The notes below the pieces were generated by a model. That model was not told the DNA's origin, ran no database searches, and saw only the letters and a list, made by a program, of their open reading frames with translations. A stretch of 64,000 nt of DNA from Sphingomonas sp. PP-F2F-A104-K0414 (lineage in GTDB: Bacteria > Pseudomonadota > Alphaproteobacteria > Sphingomonadales > Sphingomonadaceae): the NCBI RefSeq assembly GCF_004340945.1, contig NZ_SLYD01000008.1, forward strand, positions 124,001-188,000. The letters run 5' to 3'. How positions within the stretch are numbered: the first letter of the stretch is position 1; each line of letters opens with the position of its first letter. This document shows, one piece after another, positions 18,229 to 26,782 of the stretch. Made by a program: the position numbers and the translations under genes.

Positions 18229-19137
18229 TCAGCCGCTGGACGTCGTTGCTTCCATGGCGGCCGTCGCCAGCCTGTCGAACGGGCTGGTGACATTGCGCAG
18301 CACCCGGGTAGCGACCTGCGTGTAATAGGCGGTGGTTTCCAGCTTGGCGTGCCCGAGCAACGTCTGAATGATGCGGACGTCGATTCCGTCCTCGAGCAGA
18401 TGCGTTGCGAAGCAGTGCCGCAGCGTGTGCGGCCCGACCCGCTTGCCGATGCCCGCCGCTACGCTCGCCTCGACGACGATGCGGTGCAACTGCCGGGTGC
18501 TGAGCGGCCTGCAATAGTGCTGGCCCGGGAACAGCCAGCCGTCGACATGCAACACGCCCTCCCGCCGGCCAACTCGCCACCACTCGCGCAACAATGCCAG
18601 CAGACCGGACGGCAGCATGGCGTTGCGATACCGCCCGCCTTTACCGCGCTCGACCCTGAGCAGCATGCGCTCGCTGTCGATGTCGCGCACCTTGAGGGCC
18701 GCAATTTCGGATGCGCGTAGCCCGGCACCATAGGCGACCGACAGCGCCGCCTGATGCTTCAGGCACGTGGTCGCCGCCAGCAGCCGCGCCACCTCGTCCT
18801 GGCTCAGCACCACCGGCAACTTGCGCACGTGCCGCATGCGGACCAGCTTGCGCGCCAGGTCCGGCCGGTCGAGCGTTTGCGTGAAGAAGAACCGCAGCGC
18901 CGCCACGATGGCGTTCATCGTCGGCGCCGGCACGCCCAGCTCACACTGCTCGACTTGGAACCGCCGCACCTCCTCCGCCGTCGCCGTGTCCGGCGAGCGC
19001 CCGAGGAACGTCGCGAACCGCCCGACATCGCGGATATAGTTGCGCTGCGTCTCGCGGCCGAACCGCCGTATGTCCATCTCGTCGATGAGACGCTGGCGTA
19101 GCGGGCTGACGGCAACAACGGGTATGAGGATGGTCAT
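18229..19137 (-). CDS. Tyrosine recombinase of the IS91-like element
   Basis: This 302-residue site-specific recombinase resembles XerC/XerD. The N-terminal SAM-like DNA-binding domain (RRFGRETQRNYIRDVGRFA) is followed by the catalytic domain: the first Arg in GAGLRASEIAALKVRDID, the HTLRHCFATHLLEDG box and the TLLGHAKLETTAYYTQV box with the nucleophilic Tyr. In IS91-type elements such integrases accompany the transposase; their exact job is not settled. An AGGAG-type ribosome site lies just upstream of the start. Confidence 0.92.
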   Translation of the reverse strand: MTILIPVVAVSPLRQRLIDEMDIRRFGRETQRNYIRDVGRFATFLGRSPDTATAEEVRRFQVEQCELGVPAPTMNAIVAALRFFFTQTLDRPDLARKLVRMRHVRKLPVVLSQDEVARLLAATTCLKHQAALSVAYGAGLRASEIAALKVRDIDSERMLLRVERGKGGRYRNAMLPSGLLALLREWWRVGRREGVLHVDGWLFPGQHYCRPLSTRQLHRIVVEASVAAGIGKRVGPHTLRHCFATHLLEDGIDVRIIQTLLGHAKLETTAYYTQVATRVLRNVTSPFDRLATAAMEATTSSG

Positions 19138-19480
19138 GGCAGGGCTCCTTTCGTGGAACCCCGATGCTCTGCCTGCCGCCCGCAGCGCTCAACCGGCGCG
19201 CTACACCTGCGATGTCACGTCAACCGCCCCCCGCACGACCCTCCCGCGCAGCGGGTTCGTGCTTCCACCAAGTACTGTAGATGCGTTACGTCAAGGCGCT
19301 GATCAGTACAGTCCTATCAGCGATAGCTGGCGCGTCGTCACGACTAGCTCACAAAGTTTGCCCGCTAATCTGGATCTCTGCCAGGGCAAATTCCTGCTCC
19401 ACTGCCTCCTCTCAACGTCAGGATCAGATTACGACGGCAAGATCGACGCGCTAAAATCCGACGATGTTTCACGTAGGTCA
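19138..19480. other. Intergenic stretch between the IS91 element and iolB
   Basis: About 340 bases without a gene. The left part should contain the promoter and the terminus of the IS91-like element; an imperfect GC palindrome (CCCGC-GCA-GCGGG) lies near 19231-19245. The right part follows the end of iolB. I see no clear intrinsic terminator. Confidence 0.4.
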
Positions 19481-20296
19481 TCAGATCGGTGGCGGGGCGG
19501 ACAAATCGAGCCAAACATAGTCGGGGTCGGTGCGAACACGCCAGGAACGTCGTGGCCCAGCCATCACGTTGAGGTAGTACAGGTCGTGGCCGGGTGAGGC
19601 TGAGACAGGGTGATAGCCAAGCGGGACGAGCACCACGTCGCCATCATTGACGGCGATCGTCTCGTCCAAGCTGCGATCATCGGTATAGACCCGCTGGATC
19701 GCAAAGCCCTCTCGTGGCGAGAGACGGTGGTAATAAGTTTCCTCTAGCTGCGTCTCTTCGGGAAAAGAGTCACTATCGTGTTTGTGCGGTGGATAGCTCG
19801 ACCAGTGGCCACCAGGCGTGACGACTTCGACGACCAGCAAGCTGTCCGCCTCCGCACCTTCCGGCAGAATATTGCGGACGAAACGGGTATTGGTGCCGCT
19901 GCCGCGTACTTCGCACGGCATCGCGTCGGGCGGAATCACACGTACCGATCGCTGCGTCGTGCCGGGAGCGGTGCAGAGTGCAATTTCCGCTACTGTTGAA
20001 GCGGTGATGGTATAGTCGCACCCGGCCGGCAGGTACATCGCGACGGGCGGCCCGTCGAATACGGTGCGTCTGCTACCCAATGTCGTGAAGCATCGGTCGC
20101 CCGCGACGATATCGACCGTCCCGGACAGTATCACTACGCATAGTTCGCGCGTCGGATCGCCGCCGCGATACCGCTGTCCGGCGGCGAGCCTGACGACAGA
20201 GAACCCAACGTGCGTCCATCCGGCGCTCGACGGCGTCACCGACACGACGACGCCGTCATCCGCCGGTATGCTCGAGGCGATCCGCAAGCGAGACAT
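19481..20296 (-). CDS. iolB: 5-deoxy-glucuronate isomerase IolB
   Basis: IolB is a cupin enzyme that turns 5-deoxy-glucuronate into 5-dehydro-2-deoxygluconate in myo-inositol breakdown. The 271-residue length matches the family. The diagnostic stretch PPHKHDSDSFPEETQLEETY carries the metal-binding His and Glu residues, and the C-terminal half has the second cupin fold with LVPLGYHPVSASPGHDLYYLN. The start follows directly on the iolE stop, so it is the last gene of the iolC-D-E-B operon, which runs toward the IS91 element. Confidence 0.95.
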   Translation of the reverse strand: MSRLRIASSIPADDGVVVSVTPSSAGWTHVGFSVVRLAAGQRYRGGDPTRELCVVILSGTVDIVAGDRCFTTLGSRRTVFDGPPVAMYLPAGCDYTITASTVAEIALCTAPGTTQRSVRVIPPDAMPCEVRGSGTNTRFVRNILPEGAEADSLLVVEVVTPGGHWSSYPPHKHDSDSFPEETQLEETYYHRLSPREGFAIQRVYTDDRSLDETIAVNDGDVVLVPLGYHPVSASPGHDLYYLNVMAGPRRSWRVRTDPDYVWLDLSAPPPI

Positions 20297-21172
20297 TCAG
20301 CGGTCTACCAATCGTCGCATCGTGACGAAACCAGACGCGGCATACGCCCGTGGATCGGCCATGGCCGGATCCTGTTCAGCCTCGATTACGATCCAGCCTC
20401 CATAGTTGATCCCCTGCAGCGCTGCGATCAACGGCGCAAAATCATACTCGCCATCGCCTGGGGTGGTGAAGATGCCCGCTGCGACGCCATCGAGGAAACT
20501 TCCGCCGGTTCGGAGGGTTGCGACGTGACGATCGGGGCGAACGTCTTTGGCGTGGACGTGGAAGATTCTCTTCGGCCAGTCGCGAACCACCGCCGCCGGG
20601 TCGATCCCGCCATAGCGCGCATGTCCAGTATCGATCGTCAGGCCCACCGCCGGCCCGGTGTTTGCAAGCAACCGGTCGAGGTCGTCGACGGTCTCGACGA
20701 CCGTGCCGAGATGGTGGTGATAAGCGAGCAGCATGCCGCGTGATGCGACATGCGCCGCGACTTGATCGAGCCGTCGGCTGAATTCAGGCCATGCGTCGGC
20801 TGGCAATCGTGGCGGCCGGTTTAATGGGCTCGCTCCATTCACATGCGTCGAGTTAGACGTCTCCGCGACGATCACTATTCCTCCAGCGACACCAGCCAGC
20901 AGATCGAGATGTGGCGTCATGGCATCGATCTCCGCTTCCGCGTCGCGCTCGAGCAGCCGCATGCCATACCAGCCGCCGATCGTCGCAAGGCCGTGCGCCG
21001 CCATGATCGGCGCCAGTATCGCAGGGTCGCGCGGGAAGAGATGCCCGAGCTCGATGCCGTCGAACCCGATCGCGCGCGCATCCGACAGGATCGTGTCAAG
21101 CGTCGTCCCCGCCCCCAGCGCGGGAAGGTCGTCGTTGGCCCAGCCGATCGGACTGACACCCCAGCGGATCAC
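20297..21172 (-). CDS. iolE: Myo-inosose-2 dehydratase IolE
   Basis: IolE removes water from scyllo-inosose in the second step of inositol catabolism. The 291-residue protein is a xylose-isomerase-like TIM barrel: the N-terminus WGVSPIGWANDDLP is diagnostic of the family, and VGLTIDTGHARYGGIDP with VHAKDVRPD supplies the metal-site residues. It overlaps the iolD stop by four bases (ATGA) and is directly followed by iolB. Confidence 0.95.
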   Translation of the reverse strand: MIRWGVSPIGWANDDLPALGAGTTLDTILSDARAIGFDGIELGHLFPRDPAILAPIMAAHGLATIGGWYGMRLLERDAEAEIDAMTPHLDLLAGVAGGIVIVAETSNSTHVNGASPLNRPPRLPADAWPEFSRRLDQVAAHVASRGMLLAYHHHLGTVVETVDDLDRLLANTGPAVGLTIDTGHARYGGIDPAAVVRDWPKRIFHVHAKDVRPDRHVATLRTGGSFLDGVAAGIFTTPGDGEYDFAPLIAALQGINYGGWIVIEAEQDPAMADPRAYAASGFVTMRRLVDR

Positions 21173-22995
21173 GACGTCACTCGCGGAACAATGCGCTCAT
21201 AGGTGCCGCGGGCAGCGACCACACCTGGCCGGGAGGATACCGAAGGGATCGCGACATCCCACCAGTGGCCGCCGGCTGCCGTCGCGCGTGCGGGATCGGT
21301 CTTAACGACGATCACTGTTACCGATCGCGCCGACCGAGCACGGGCCAGCGCCGCCTCTAGCGCGGCGATATCATCGACCGCTTCCGCAACTGCGCCGAGG
21401 CTGCGCGCGTGGGCGACGAAATCGATCCGCGGCGCGGCGTCGGGAAGGAGATTGCCGAGCCCTTCGCTGCCGCTAGCGCACGCAAGCCGCTCGATGCAGC
21501 CGAAACCGCGATTATCGACCAGCACCACGGTCAACTTCACGCCCAGCATCACGGCGGTCGCCAGTTCCGAATTGAGCATCAGATAGCTGCCGTCGCCGAC
21601 CGTCGCGATTACGTCGCGCACCGGCAGCGCCATCGCCACGCCAAGCGCGCCGGCGATCTCGTAACCCATGCAAGAATAACCGTATTCGGCATGATAGCCG
21701 CCCGGTCGCAGCACACGCCACAATTTGTGCAAATCGCCCGGCAGCCCGCCTGCTGCGCACACGACCACGGTATTTGTCGTAGCCTGCCGCCAGATCGCCC
21801 CGACGACCTGCCCATCGGAGGGTATGGCCCCATCGGGCGTTGTCGTCGCCCGCCATGCGTCATCCCACGCCGCCCGGGCGCTACCGACGGCCGCGTGCCA
21901 AGCATCCGGCACCTGCCATCCCTTCAAAGCGTCGACGAGTGCGCGCAAGGTCACGTCGGCATCACCGAGCACCGGCTCGGCATCGTGCCGGGCGACGTCG
22001 TGGAGCGCGACGTTGACCTGGAAAAGCACCGCATCCGCAGCGAACAAAGTACGCGATCCGGTCGTGAAATCCTGCAACCGCGTACCGACCGCGACGATCA
22101 CGTCCGCCGCCGCCGCTGCCGCATTCGCCGCCGCCGTCCCGGTCACGCCGATCCCGCCAAGCGACTGTGGATGCTTCCAGACCAGCGCCCCCTTCCCCGC
22201 CTGAGTCTCGGCGACGGGAATGCCGGTCGCCGTCGCCAGCGCCGCCAGGGTCGCCTCCGCGCGCGCGTACAGCACGCCGCCGCCGGCAACGATCAACGGC
22301 CTCTTGGCCCCCTGCACCGCTGCGACGAGCCGGGCAAGTTCGTCGCGATCGGGTTCGGGACGGCGCCGTCGCCACATTCTTTCGCGAAAGAACGACAGCG
22401 GATAATCGAACGCCTCGGCCTGCACGTCCTGGCACAGGCACACCGTCACGGGACCGCAGGCGGCAGGGTCGGTCAGCACCGCCATCGCCCTTGGTAACGC
22501 GTCGATCAGCTGTTCAGGGCGGACGATGCGATCGAACAGCCGTGACACCGGGCGGAAACAGTCGTTCGCGCTGACTGTCGCATCCGCGAAAGCCTCAACC
22601 TGCTGCAGCACCGGATCCGGGCGGCGGCTGGCAAACACATCGCTTGGTAGGAACAACACAGGCAAACGATTGACATGCGCGAGCGCCGCGGCGGTAACCA
22701 TGTTTGTGGCGCCCGGACCGATCGAACTAGTGCACGCCATCGCGCGGTCGCGGCGGTGCGCCTTGGCGAACGCGATTGCGGCATGCGCCATGCCCTGCTC
22801 GCTATGAGCGCGGTAGGTCGGCAAAGTCTCGCGTACGCCGGCCAGCGCCTCGCCGAGCGCGGCGACGTTGCCGTGGCCGAAGATCGCCCAAACTCCCGCG
22901 AAATAGCGCGTCGCGACGCCGTCGATCTCGACATGCTGCGCCGTCATCCAGCGGACCAGCGCCTGCGCGGCCGTTAGCCGGGCGGTGCCGTTCAC
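21169..22995 (-). CDS. iolD: 3D-(3,5/4)-trihydroxycyclohexane-1,2-dione hydrolase IolD
   Basis: IolD opens the inositol ring; it is a thiamine-diphosphate enzyme related to acetolactate synthase. The 608-residue protein starts at GTG 22995, overlapping the iolC stop by four bases. The N-terminal pyrimidine domain holds the HSEQGMAHAAIAFAKAHRRD helix region with the activating Glu; the central domain binds nucleotide; the C-terminal domain has the thiamine motif GDGSYLMLNSEL and LVDNRGFGCIERL. Length and order agree with the family. Confidence 0.94.
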   Translation of the reverse strand: MNGTARLTAAQALVRWMTAQHVEIDGVATRYFAGVWAIFGHGNVAALGEALAGVRETLPTYRAHSEQGMAHAAIAFAKAHRRDRAMACTSSIGPGATNMVTAAALAHVNRLPVLFLPSDVFASRRPDPVLQQVEAFADATVSANDCFRPVSRLFDRIVRPEQLIDALPRAMAVLTDPAACGPVTVCLCQDVQAEAFDYPLSFFRERMWRRRRPEPDRDELARLVAAVQGAKRPLIVAGGGVLYARAEATLAALATATGIPVAETQAGKGALVWKHPQSLGGIGVTGTAAANAAAAAADVIVAVGTRLQDFTTGSRTLFAADAVLFQVNVALHDVARHDAEPVLGDADVTLRALVDALKGWQVPDAWHAAVGSARAAWDDAWRATTTPDGAIPSDGQVVGAIWRQATTNTVVVCAAGGLPGDLHKLWRVLRPGGYHAEYGYSCMGYEIAGALGVAMALPVRDVIATVGDGSYLMLNSELATAVMLGVKLTVVLVDNRGFGCIERLACASGSEGLGNLLPDAAPRIDFVAHARSLGAVAEAVDDIAALEAALARARSARSVTVIVVKTDPARATAAGGHWWDVAIPSVSSRPGVVAARGTYERIVPRVTS

Positions 22996-24917
22996 CCGCC
23001 CGCCACAGCCGGCAGGGATCGCGCCCGCGCCGTACGCCAAGCCTCGACAAGCACCTGAAAATTCGCCGTGATCTGCCTCATCGCTGCATCCTCGTCGATC
23101 GCGCCGTCCAGCCACTGCGTCGCGACGGTGTGCCAGATCGTCCGACCGACCGCAAAGCCCTTTACGATCGGATAGGCGGCGGCGACCTCGAACCGTTCGA
23201 GCAGAACCGCAGGCGCCGCCGACAAGCCGAGCAGCAGGACCCCTTGGCACGCCGGATCATGCGTATCGATCACCGCCGCGATCCGGTTCCAGGTGGCGTG
23301 ATCCTCGGCCGGCTCCAGCTTCCACCAGTCGGGATGGATGCCGAGACCGTAAAGATGGTCGAGTACCCGCGCGGTCGTGTCGGGCGCCACATCGCCGTGC
23401 GCGGACACGATCACCTCGAGCAGCAGTTCGTGCCGCGTCGCCCGACACGCCTCGAACAGCCGGACCAGCTGGCGGTCTTGCATCGCGCGCAGATCGTCCG
23501 CGTCGTCCATCCGGTAGTAGACGAGGCACTTCACCACCTGAGTCACCGGCCAACCGCGCAGCGTCACCGCCGGATCGAGGCCGCTCTCGAACCTCAGTGG
23601 TCGCGATCCCGCGACCTCGATCGGGCGCCCCGTCCAGTATGGCAGGTCCGCCGCAGCCTCCAGCGCGCGCGCGCCGTCGCCGCCGTCGAGCAATACGCCG
23701 AAACTGCGATCCCCCGCCGCCAGCCGATCGGTCGCGCGCAGTACCAGCATCTTGAAGCTCGCGACCCGACCGCGCGCGTCCGGCCCGGACATCCGCACCA
23801 TCTCGTCGAACTGCGTCCGGTGATCGACCGCCAGCACGGTCAGCGTGTCATACCGCCGCGCGCGGTGGGCAATCCAGTGCTGCTGTTCGAGATCGCGGTC
23901 CTGGCGCAGCCGGTACGGCCAGCTCTTCCGCGCGAGAAAGCCGCGCAGTTCGTCCCACCCCGGCATCGCCGGCGCGCAACCATGCCGCGACACCACCAGC
24001 GCGCCGCACGCATTGCCCCATGCCGCCGAGGTCGCCAGCGTCTTGCCGCGCAGCCAGCCGCGCAGGAACCCGGCCATGAACGCGTCGCCCGCGCCGAGCG
24101 CATTGAACACCTCGACCGGATAGCCTGGCACCACGCAGGCGTCTTCGAGCCTGGCGGGACTGTCGCCCTCGACGACGACGCTGCCCGCTGCCGCGCGCTT
24201 CACCACGATTGGTGCCGCCGTCAGCCGCCGGATCGCCGCCAGCGCCACCAACGTATCGAGCGAACCACCGAGGATGTGAATCTCCTGCTCGGTACCGACC
24301 ACCAGGTCGACCAGCGGTAGCACCTGCTGCATCGTCGCGGTGACGGCAAAATCCGCGACGAATCGGTTCTCGCCCATGTCGCGCGGCGTCAACCCCCAGA
24401 GCACGGGCCGGAAATCGACATCGAACACCACGCGCCCGCCGCCCTCGTGCATCATGTGCGCTGCCGCCATGCTCGCCGCGAACACGCCCCGCTGCGACAG
24501 ATGGGTGCCGTTGACCAGCACCGCGTCGGCCGTGGCGATGAACGCCGGATCGACGTCCGCCTCGCACAGCGCCATATCCGCGCAGTCGTCGCGGTAGAAG
24601 ATCAGCGGGAACGTCTCGGGATCGCGGATGCCGAGCAGGACCAGCGCCGTCAGCCGGTCGCGATCGGTCAGCACGCCGCGTGTCGCCACACCTTCGCGCA
24701 CCAGTTGCTCGCGAATGAAGCGCCCCATGTGGTCATTGCCGACCCGTGTGAGCACTGCACTGCGCAGGCCAAGCCGGGCGGCGCCGATCGCGGTGTTGGT
24801 CGGACTGCCCCCGACATATTTACCGAAGCTCGCCATATCCTCGAGCCGGCCGCCGATCTGTTCGCCGTACAGGTCGACGCAGGACCGCCCGACTGTGATC
24901 AGCTCCAGCTTCATCAT
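22992..24917 (-). CDS. iolC: IolC kinase fused to a DUF2090 aldolase-like domain
   Basis: This 641-residue fusion combines two inositol steps. Residues about 1-325 are a PfkB-type 5-dehydro-2-deoxygluconokinase (GRSCVDLYGEQIGGRLEDM at the start, NALGAGDAFMAGFLRG near the end of the domain with the catalytic Asp). Residues about 340-630 are a DUF2090 domain (LAVDHRTQFDEM, LPYWTGRPIEVAGSRP, KGFAVGRTIW) thought to act as the phosphogluconate aldolase (IolJ role). An in-frame ATG at 24932 would add five residues. It is the first gene of the iol operon and faces iolG across about 125 bases. Confidence 0.92.
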   Translation of the reverse strand: MMKLELITVGRSCVDLYGEQIGGRLEDMASFGKYVGGSPTNTAIGAARLGLRSAVLTRVGNDHMGRFIREQLVREGVATRGVLTDRDRLTALVLLGIRDPETFPLIFYRDDCADMALCEADVDPAFIATADAVLVNGTHLSQRGVFAASMAAAHMMHEGGGRVVFDVDFRPVLWGLTPRDMGENRFVADFAVTATMQQVLPLVDLVVGTEQEIHILGGSLDTLVALAAIRRLTAAPIVVKRAAAGSVVVEGDSPARLEDACVVPGYPVEVFNALGAGDAFMAGFLRGWLRGKTLATSAAWGNACGALVVSRHGCAPAMPGWDELRGFLARKSWPYRLRQDRDLEQQHWIAHRARRYDTLTVLAVDHRTQFDEMVRMSGPDARGRVASFKMLVLRATDRLAAGDRSFGVLLDGGDGARALEAAADLPYWTGRPIEVAGSRPLRFESGLDPAVTLRGWPVTQVVKCLVYYRMDDADDLRAMQDRQLVRLFEACRATRHELLLEVIVSAHGDVAPDTTARVLDHLYGLGIHPDWWKLEPAEDHATWNRIAAVIDTHDPACQGVLLLGLSAAPAVLLERFEVAAAYPIVKGFAVGRTIWHTVATQWLDGAIDEDAAMRQITANFQVLVEAWRTARARSLPAVAGG

Positions 24918-25042
24918 CGGTTCGCTGCGCATCGCTTCCACGATCCCGGCGCATAAGGTGATCCCACCGGTTTGACAACGTGGTGCTTGCCCGACATGGC
25001 GCAGACGTGGAATGGAGCCGACAACGGGTCGAGGAGGAAGAC

Positions 25043-26032
25043 GTGCACGCCGTCGCAGTGATCGGAGCCGGGCGCATCGGCCGCATCCATGCGGCCAACG
25101 TCGCTGCGCACCCCCGGCTGCGGCTCGCCTGTGTCGCCGATGTCGCCAGTGACGCCGCGCAGGCGCTCGCTGCACGGCATGGCTCGGTCGCGCGCGATGT
25201 CGCCACCGCGCTGGCCGACCCCGCGATCGACGCGGTGGTGATTGCCAGTCCGACCGCGCTGCATTGTGACCACATGCTCGCCGCCGCCGAAGCGCACCCC
25301 GGACGCGCGATCTTCTGCGAGAAGCCGATCGACCTCGACCTCGCGCGCGCACGCGCGGTGGTCGAACGGCTCGACCGGATCGGTGCGCGCGTGCTGATCG
25401 GGTTCAACCGGCGCTTCGATCCACATTTCGCCGCGCTGGGATCGCGGCTCGCGTCGGGCGCGATTGGTACGATCGAAGCGATCCACATCGTCAGCCATGA
25501 CCCCGCACCGCCGCCGCCCGCGTATCTCGCCAATTCCGGCGGCCTGTTCCGCGACATGGTGATCCACGATTTTGACATGGCGCGCTGGCTTCTCGGTGCG
25601 GAACCGGTCGGCGTGTTCGCCAGCGCCGCCTGCCTGGTCGACCCGGGAATCGCCGCGGTCGGCGACGTCGATACCGCGCGCACGATCCTGCGCGCCGCCG
25701 ACGGACGACTGTGCACGATCAGTTCGAGCCGGCGCAGCGGCTATGGCTACGACCAGCGGATCGAGGCGTATGGCGCCGGCGGCATGATCCGCGTCGGCAA
25801 CGTCACCGAGACGATGCTGGAAACCTGGGGTCCAACCGGCGGGAGCACCGATTCGCTCCAGAATTTCTTCCTCGATCGCTATGCGCAGGCCTACAGGACC
25901 GAGATCGCGCACTTTGCCGACGTAATCGACGGTGTCGCACCGCAGGTTACGCTGCACGACGGCATCGCTGCGCTGGTACTTGCCGAGGCGGCGGAGCGGT
26001 CGGTCCGCTCGGGCAAGATGGAGGCACCCTGA
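25043..26032 (+). CDS. iolG: Inositol 2-dehydrogenase-like oxidoreductase IolG
   Basis: This Gfo/Idh/MocA-type NAD-dependent dehydrogenase probably oxidises myo-inositol to scyllo-inosose, the first step before IolE. The 329-residue protein starts at GTG 25043 behind the strong GAGGAGGAAG site. It has the Rossmann start AVAVIGAGRIGRIHAANV, the CEKPIDLDL box with the catalytic Lys, and the GGLFRDMVIHDFDMARWL box with Asp/His residues typical of inositol dehydrogenases. It is divergent from iolC, so both probably share one control region. Confidence 0.9.
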   Translation: MHAVAVIGAGRIGRIHAANVAAHPRLRLACVADVASDAAQALAARHGSVARDVATALADPAIDAVVIASPTALHCDHMLAAAEAHPGRAIFCEKPIDLDLARARAVVERLDRIGARVLIGFNRRFDPHFAALGSRLASGAIGTIEAIHIVSHDPAPPPPAYLANSGGLFRDMVIHDFDMARWLLGAEPVGVFASAACLVDPGIAAVGDVDTARTILRAADGRLCTISSSRRSGYGYDQRIEAYGAGGMIRVGNVTETMLETWGPTGGSTDSLQNFFLDRYAQAYRTEIAHFADVIDGVAPQVTLHDGIAALVLAEAAERSVRSGKMEAP

Positions 26033-26039
26033 CCACCTG

Positions 26040-26780
26040 TCAGCTGCCGTCATCGAGCGCCGCCTGCCCATCGAAGCGGTTCTTCAACGCAACGCCGGTC
26101 TGTTGCAGCCGCCGTGCCTCCGCCAGCAGCCATGCGATGCTGCGCGCGGCCATTGCCGGGGCGAGCCCCCCGTCGCGAATGTTCGACACGCAGTTACGCT
26201 CGCTGTCGCGGCGGCCGGGCGCCGGATCCCAGGTGAGATAAGCGCCGATCCCGTCCGCCGCCGCGAGACCGGGCCGCTCCCCGATCAGGACGAGGACCGC
26301 CGACGTGCGGAGCGCCGCGCCGATCGGATCGCCGATCGCCACGCGCCCCTGCCGCACCAGCATGACCGGCGCGATCCGCCAGCCCGTCAGCAAAGGCCTG
26401 AGCGCCGCGACCAATGGCACCGCGTTGACGTTGATCGCGGTCGCCGACAGGCCATCGACGACAACGATGGCCAGATCGACCGGATCGCCGCTTTCCAGCG
26501 TCACATCACCGGCGAGCCGTCGCCCGAGATCGGGCCGCCGCAGATACGTCGCACGATCGGTCGCCGCGCTGTCGACGACCATAGTGTCCTCGCCGAGCCC
26601 CGCGATCAGCGCCTCCACGTCGAGTACGGCGTGCACAGCATCGCACGCCAGCGCATGATCGCGCTGGAAGGCGAGCATCGCTGCGGTCGGCAGTCCCTGC
26701 CCCGCCCGCCCGAGGCCGATCCGCGCGCTGGTCGCCGCCCGCAACGCGGCGAACGGATCGCAGATTGGCGGGTCGGCCAT
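26040..26780 (-). CDS. eutC: Ethanolamine ammonia-lyase small subunit EutC
   Basis: EutC is the light chain of the adenosylcobalamin-dependent enzyme that splits ethanolamine into acetaldehyde and ammonia. The 246-residue protein shows family landmarks: ARIGLGRAGQGLPT near the start, VVVDGLSATAINVNAVP in the middle, IGERPGLAAADGIGAYLTWD and NCVSNIRDGGL toward the end. It starts two bases after eutB ends and is convergent with iolG. No microcompartment or EutA reactivase genes are seen nearby. Confidence 0.95.
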   Translation of the reverse strand: MADPPICDPFAALRAATSARIGLGRAGQGLPTAAMLAFQRDHALACDAVHAVLDVEALIAGLGEDTMVVDSAATDRATYLRRPDLGRRLAGDVTLESGDPVDLAIVVVDGLSATAINVNAVPLVAALRPLLTGWRIAPVMLVRQGRVAIGDPIGAALRTSAVLVLIGERPGLAAADGIGAYLTWDPAPGRRDSERNCVSNIRDGGLAPAMAARSIAWLLAEARRLQQTGVALKNRFDGQAALDDGS

Positions 26781-26782
26781 CG

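Larger units (their letters stand above)
17029..19137 (-). mobile_element. IS91-family element with transposase and tyrosine recombinase
   Basis: Two adjacent minus-strand genes, a tyrosine recombinase and an IS91-type HUH transposase, form the coding core of an IS91-like element of the kind that carries its own integrase. The coordinates given are those of the two genes only; the true ends (oriIS below 17029, terIS above 19137) could not be placed. IS91 elements move by rolling circle and can carry adjacent DNA with them, and this one sits exactly between the defence island and the catabolic locus. Confidence 0.82.
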
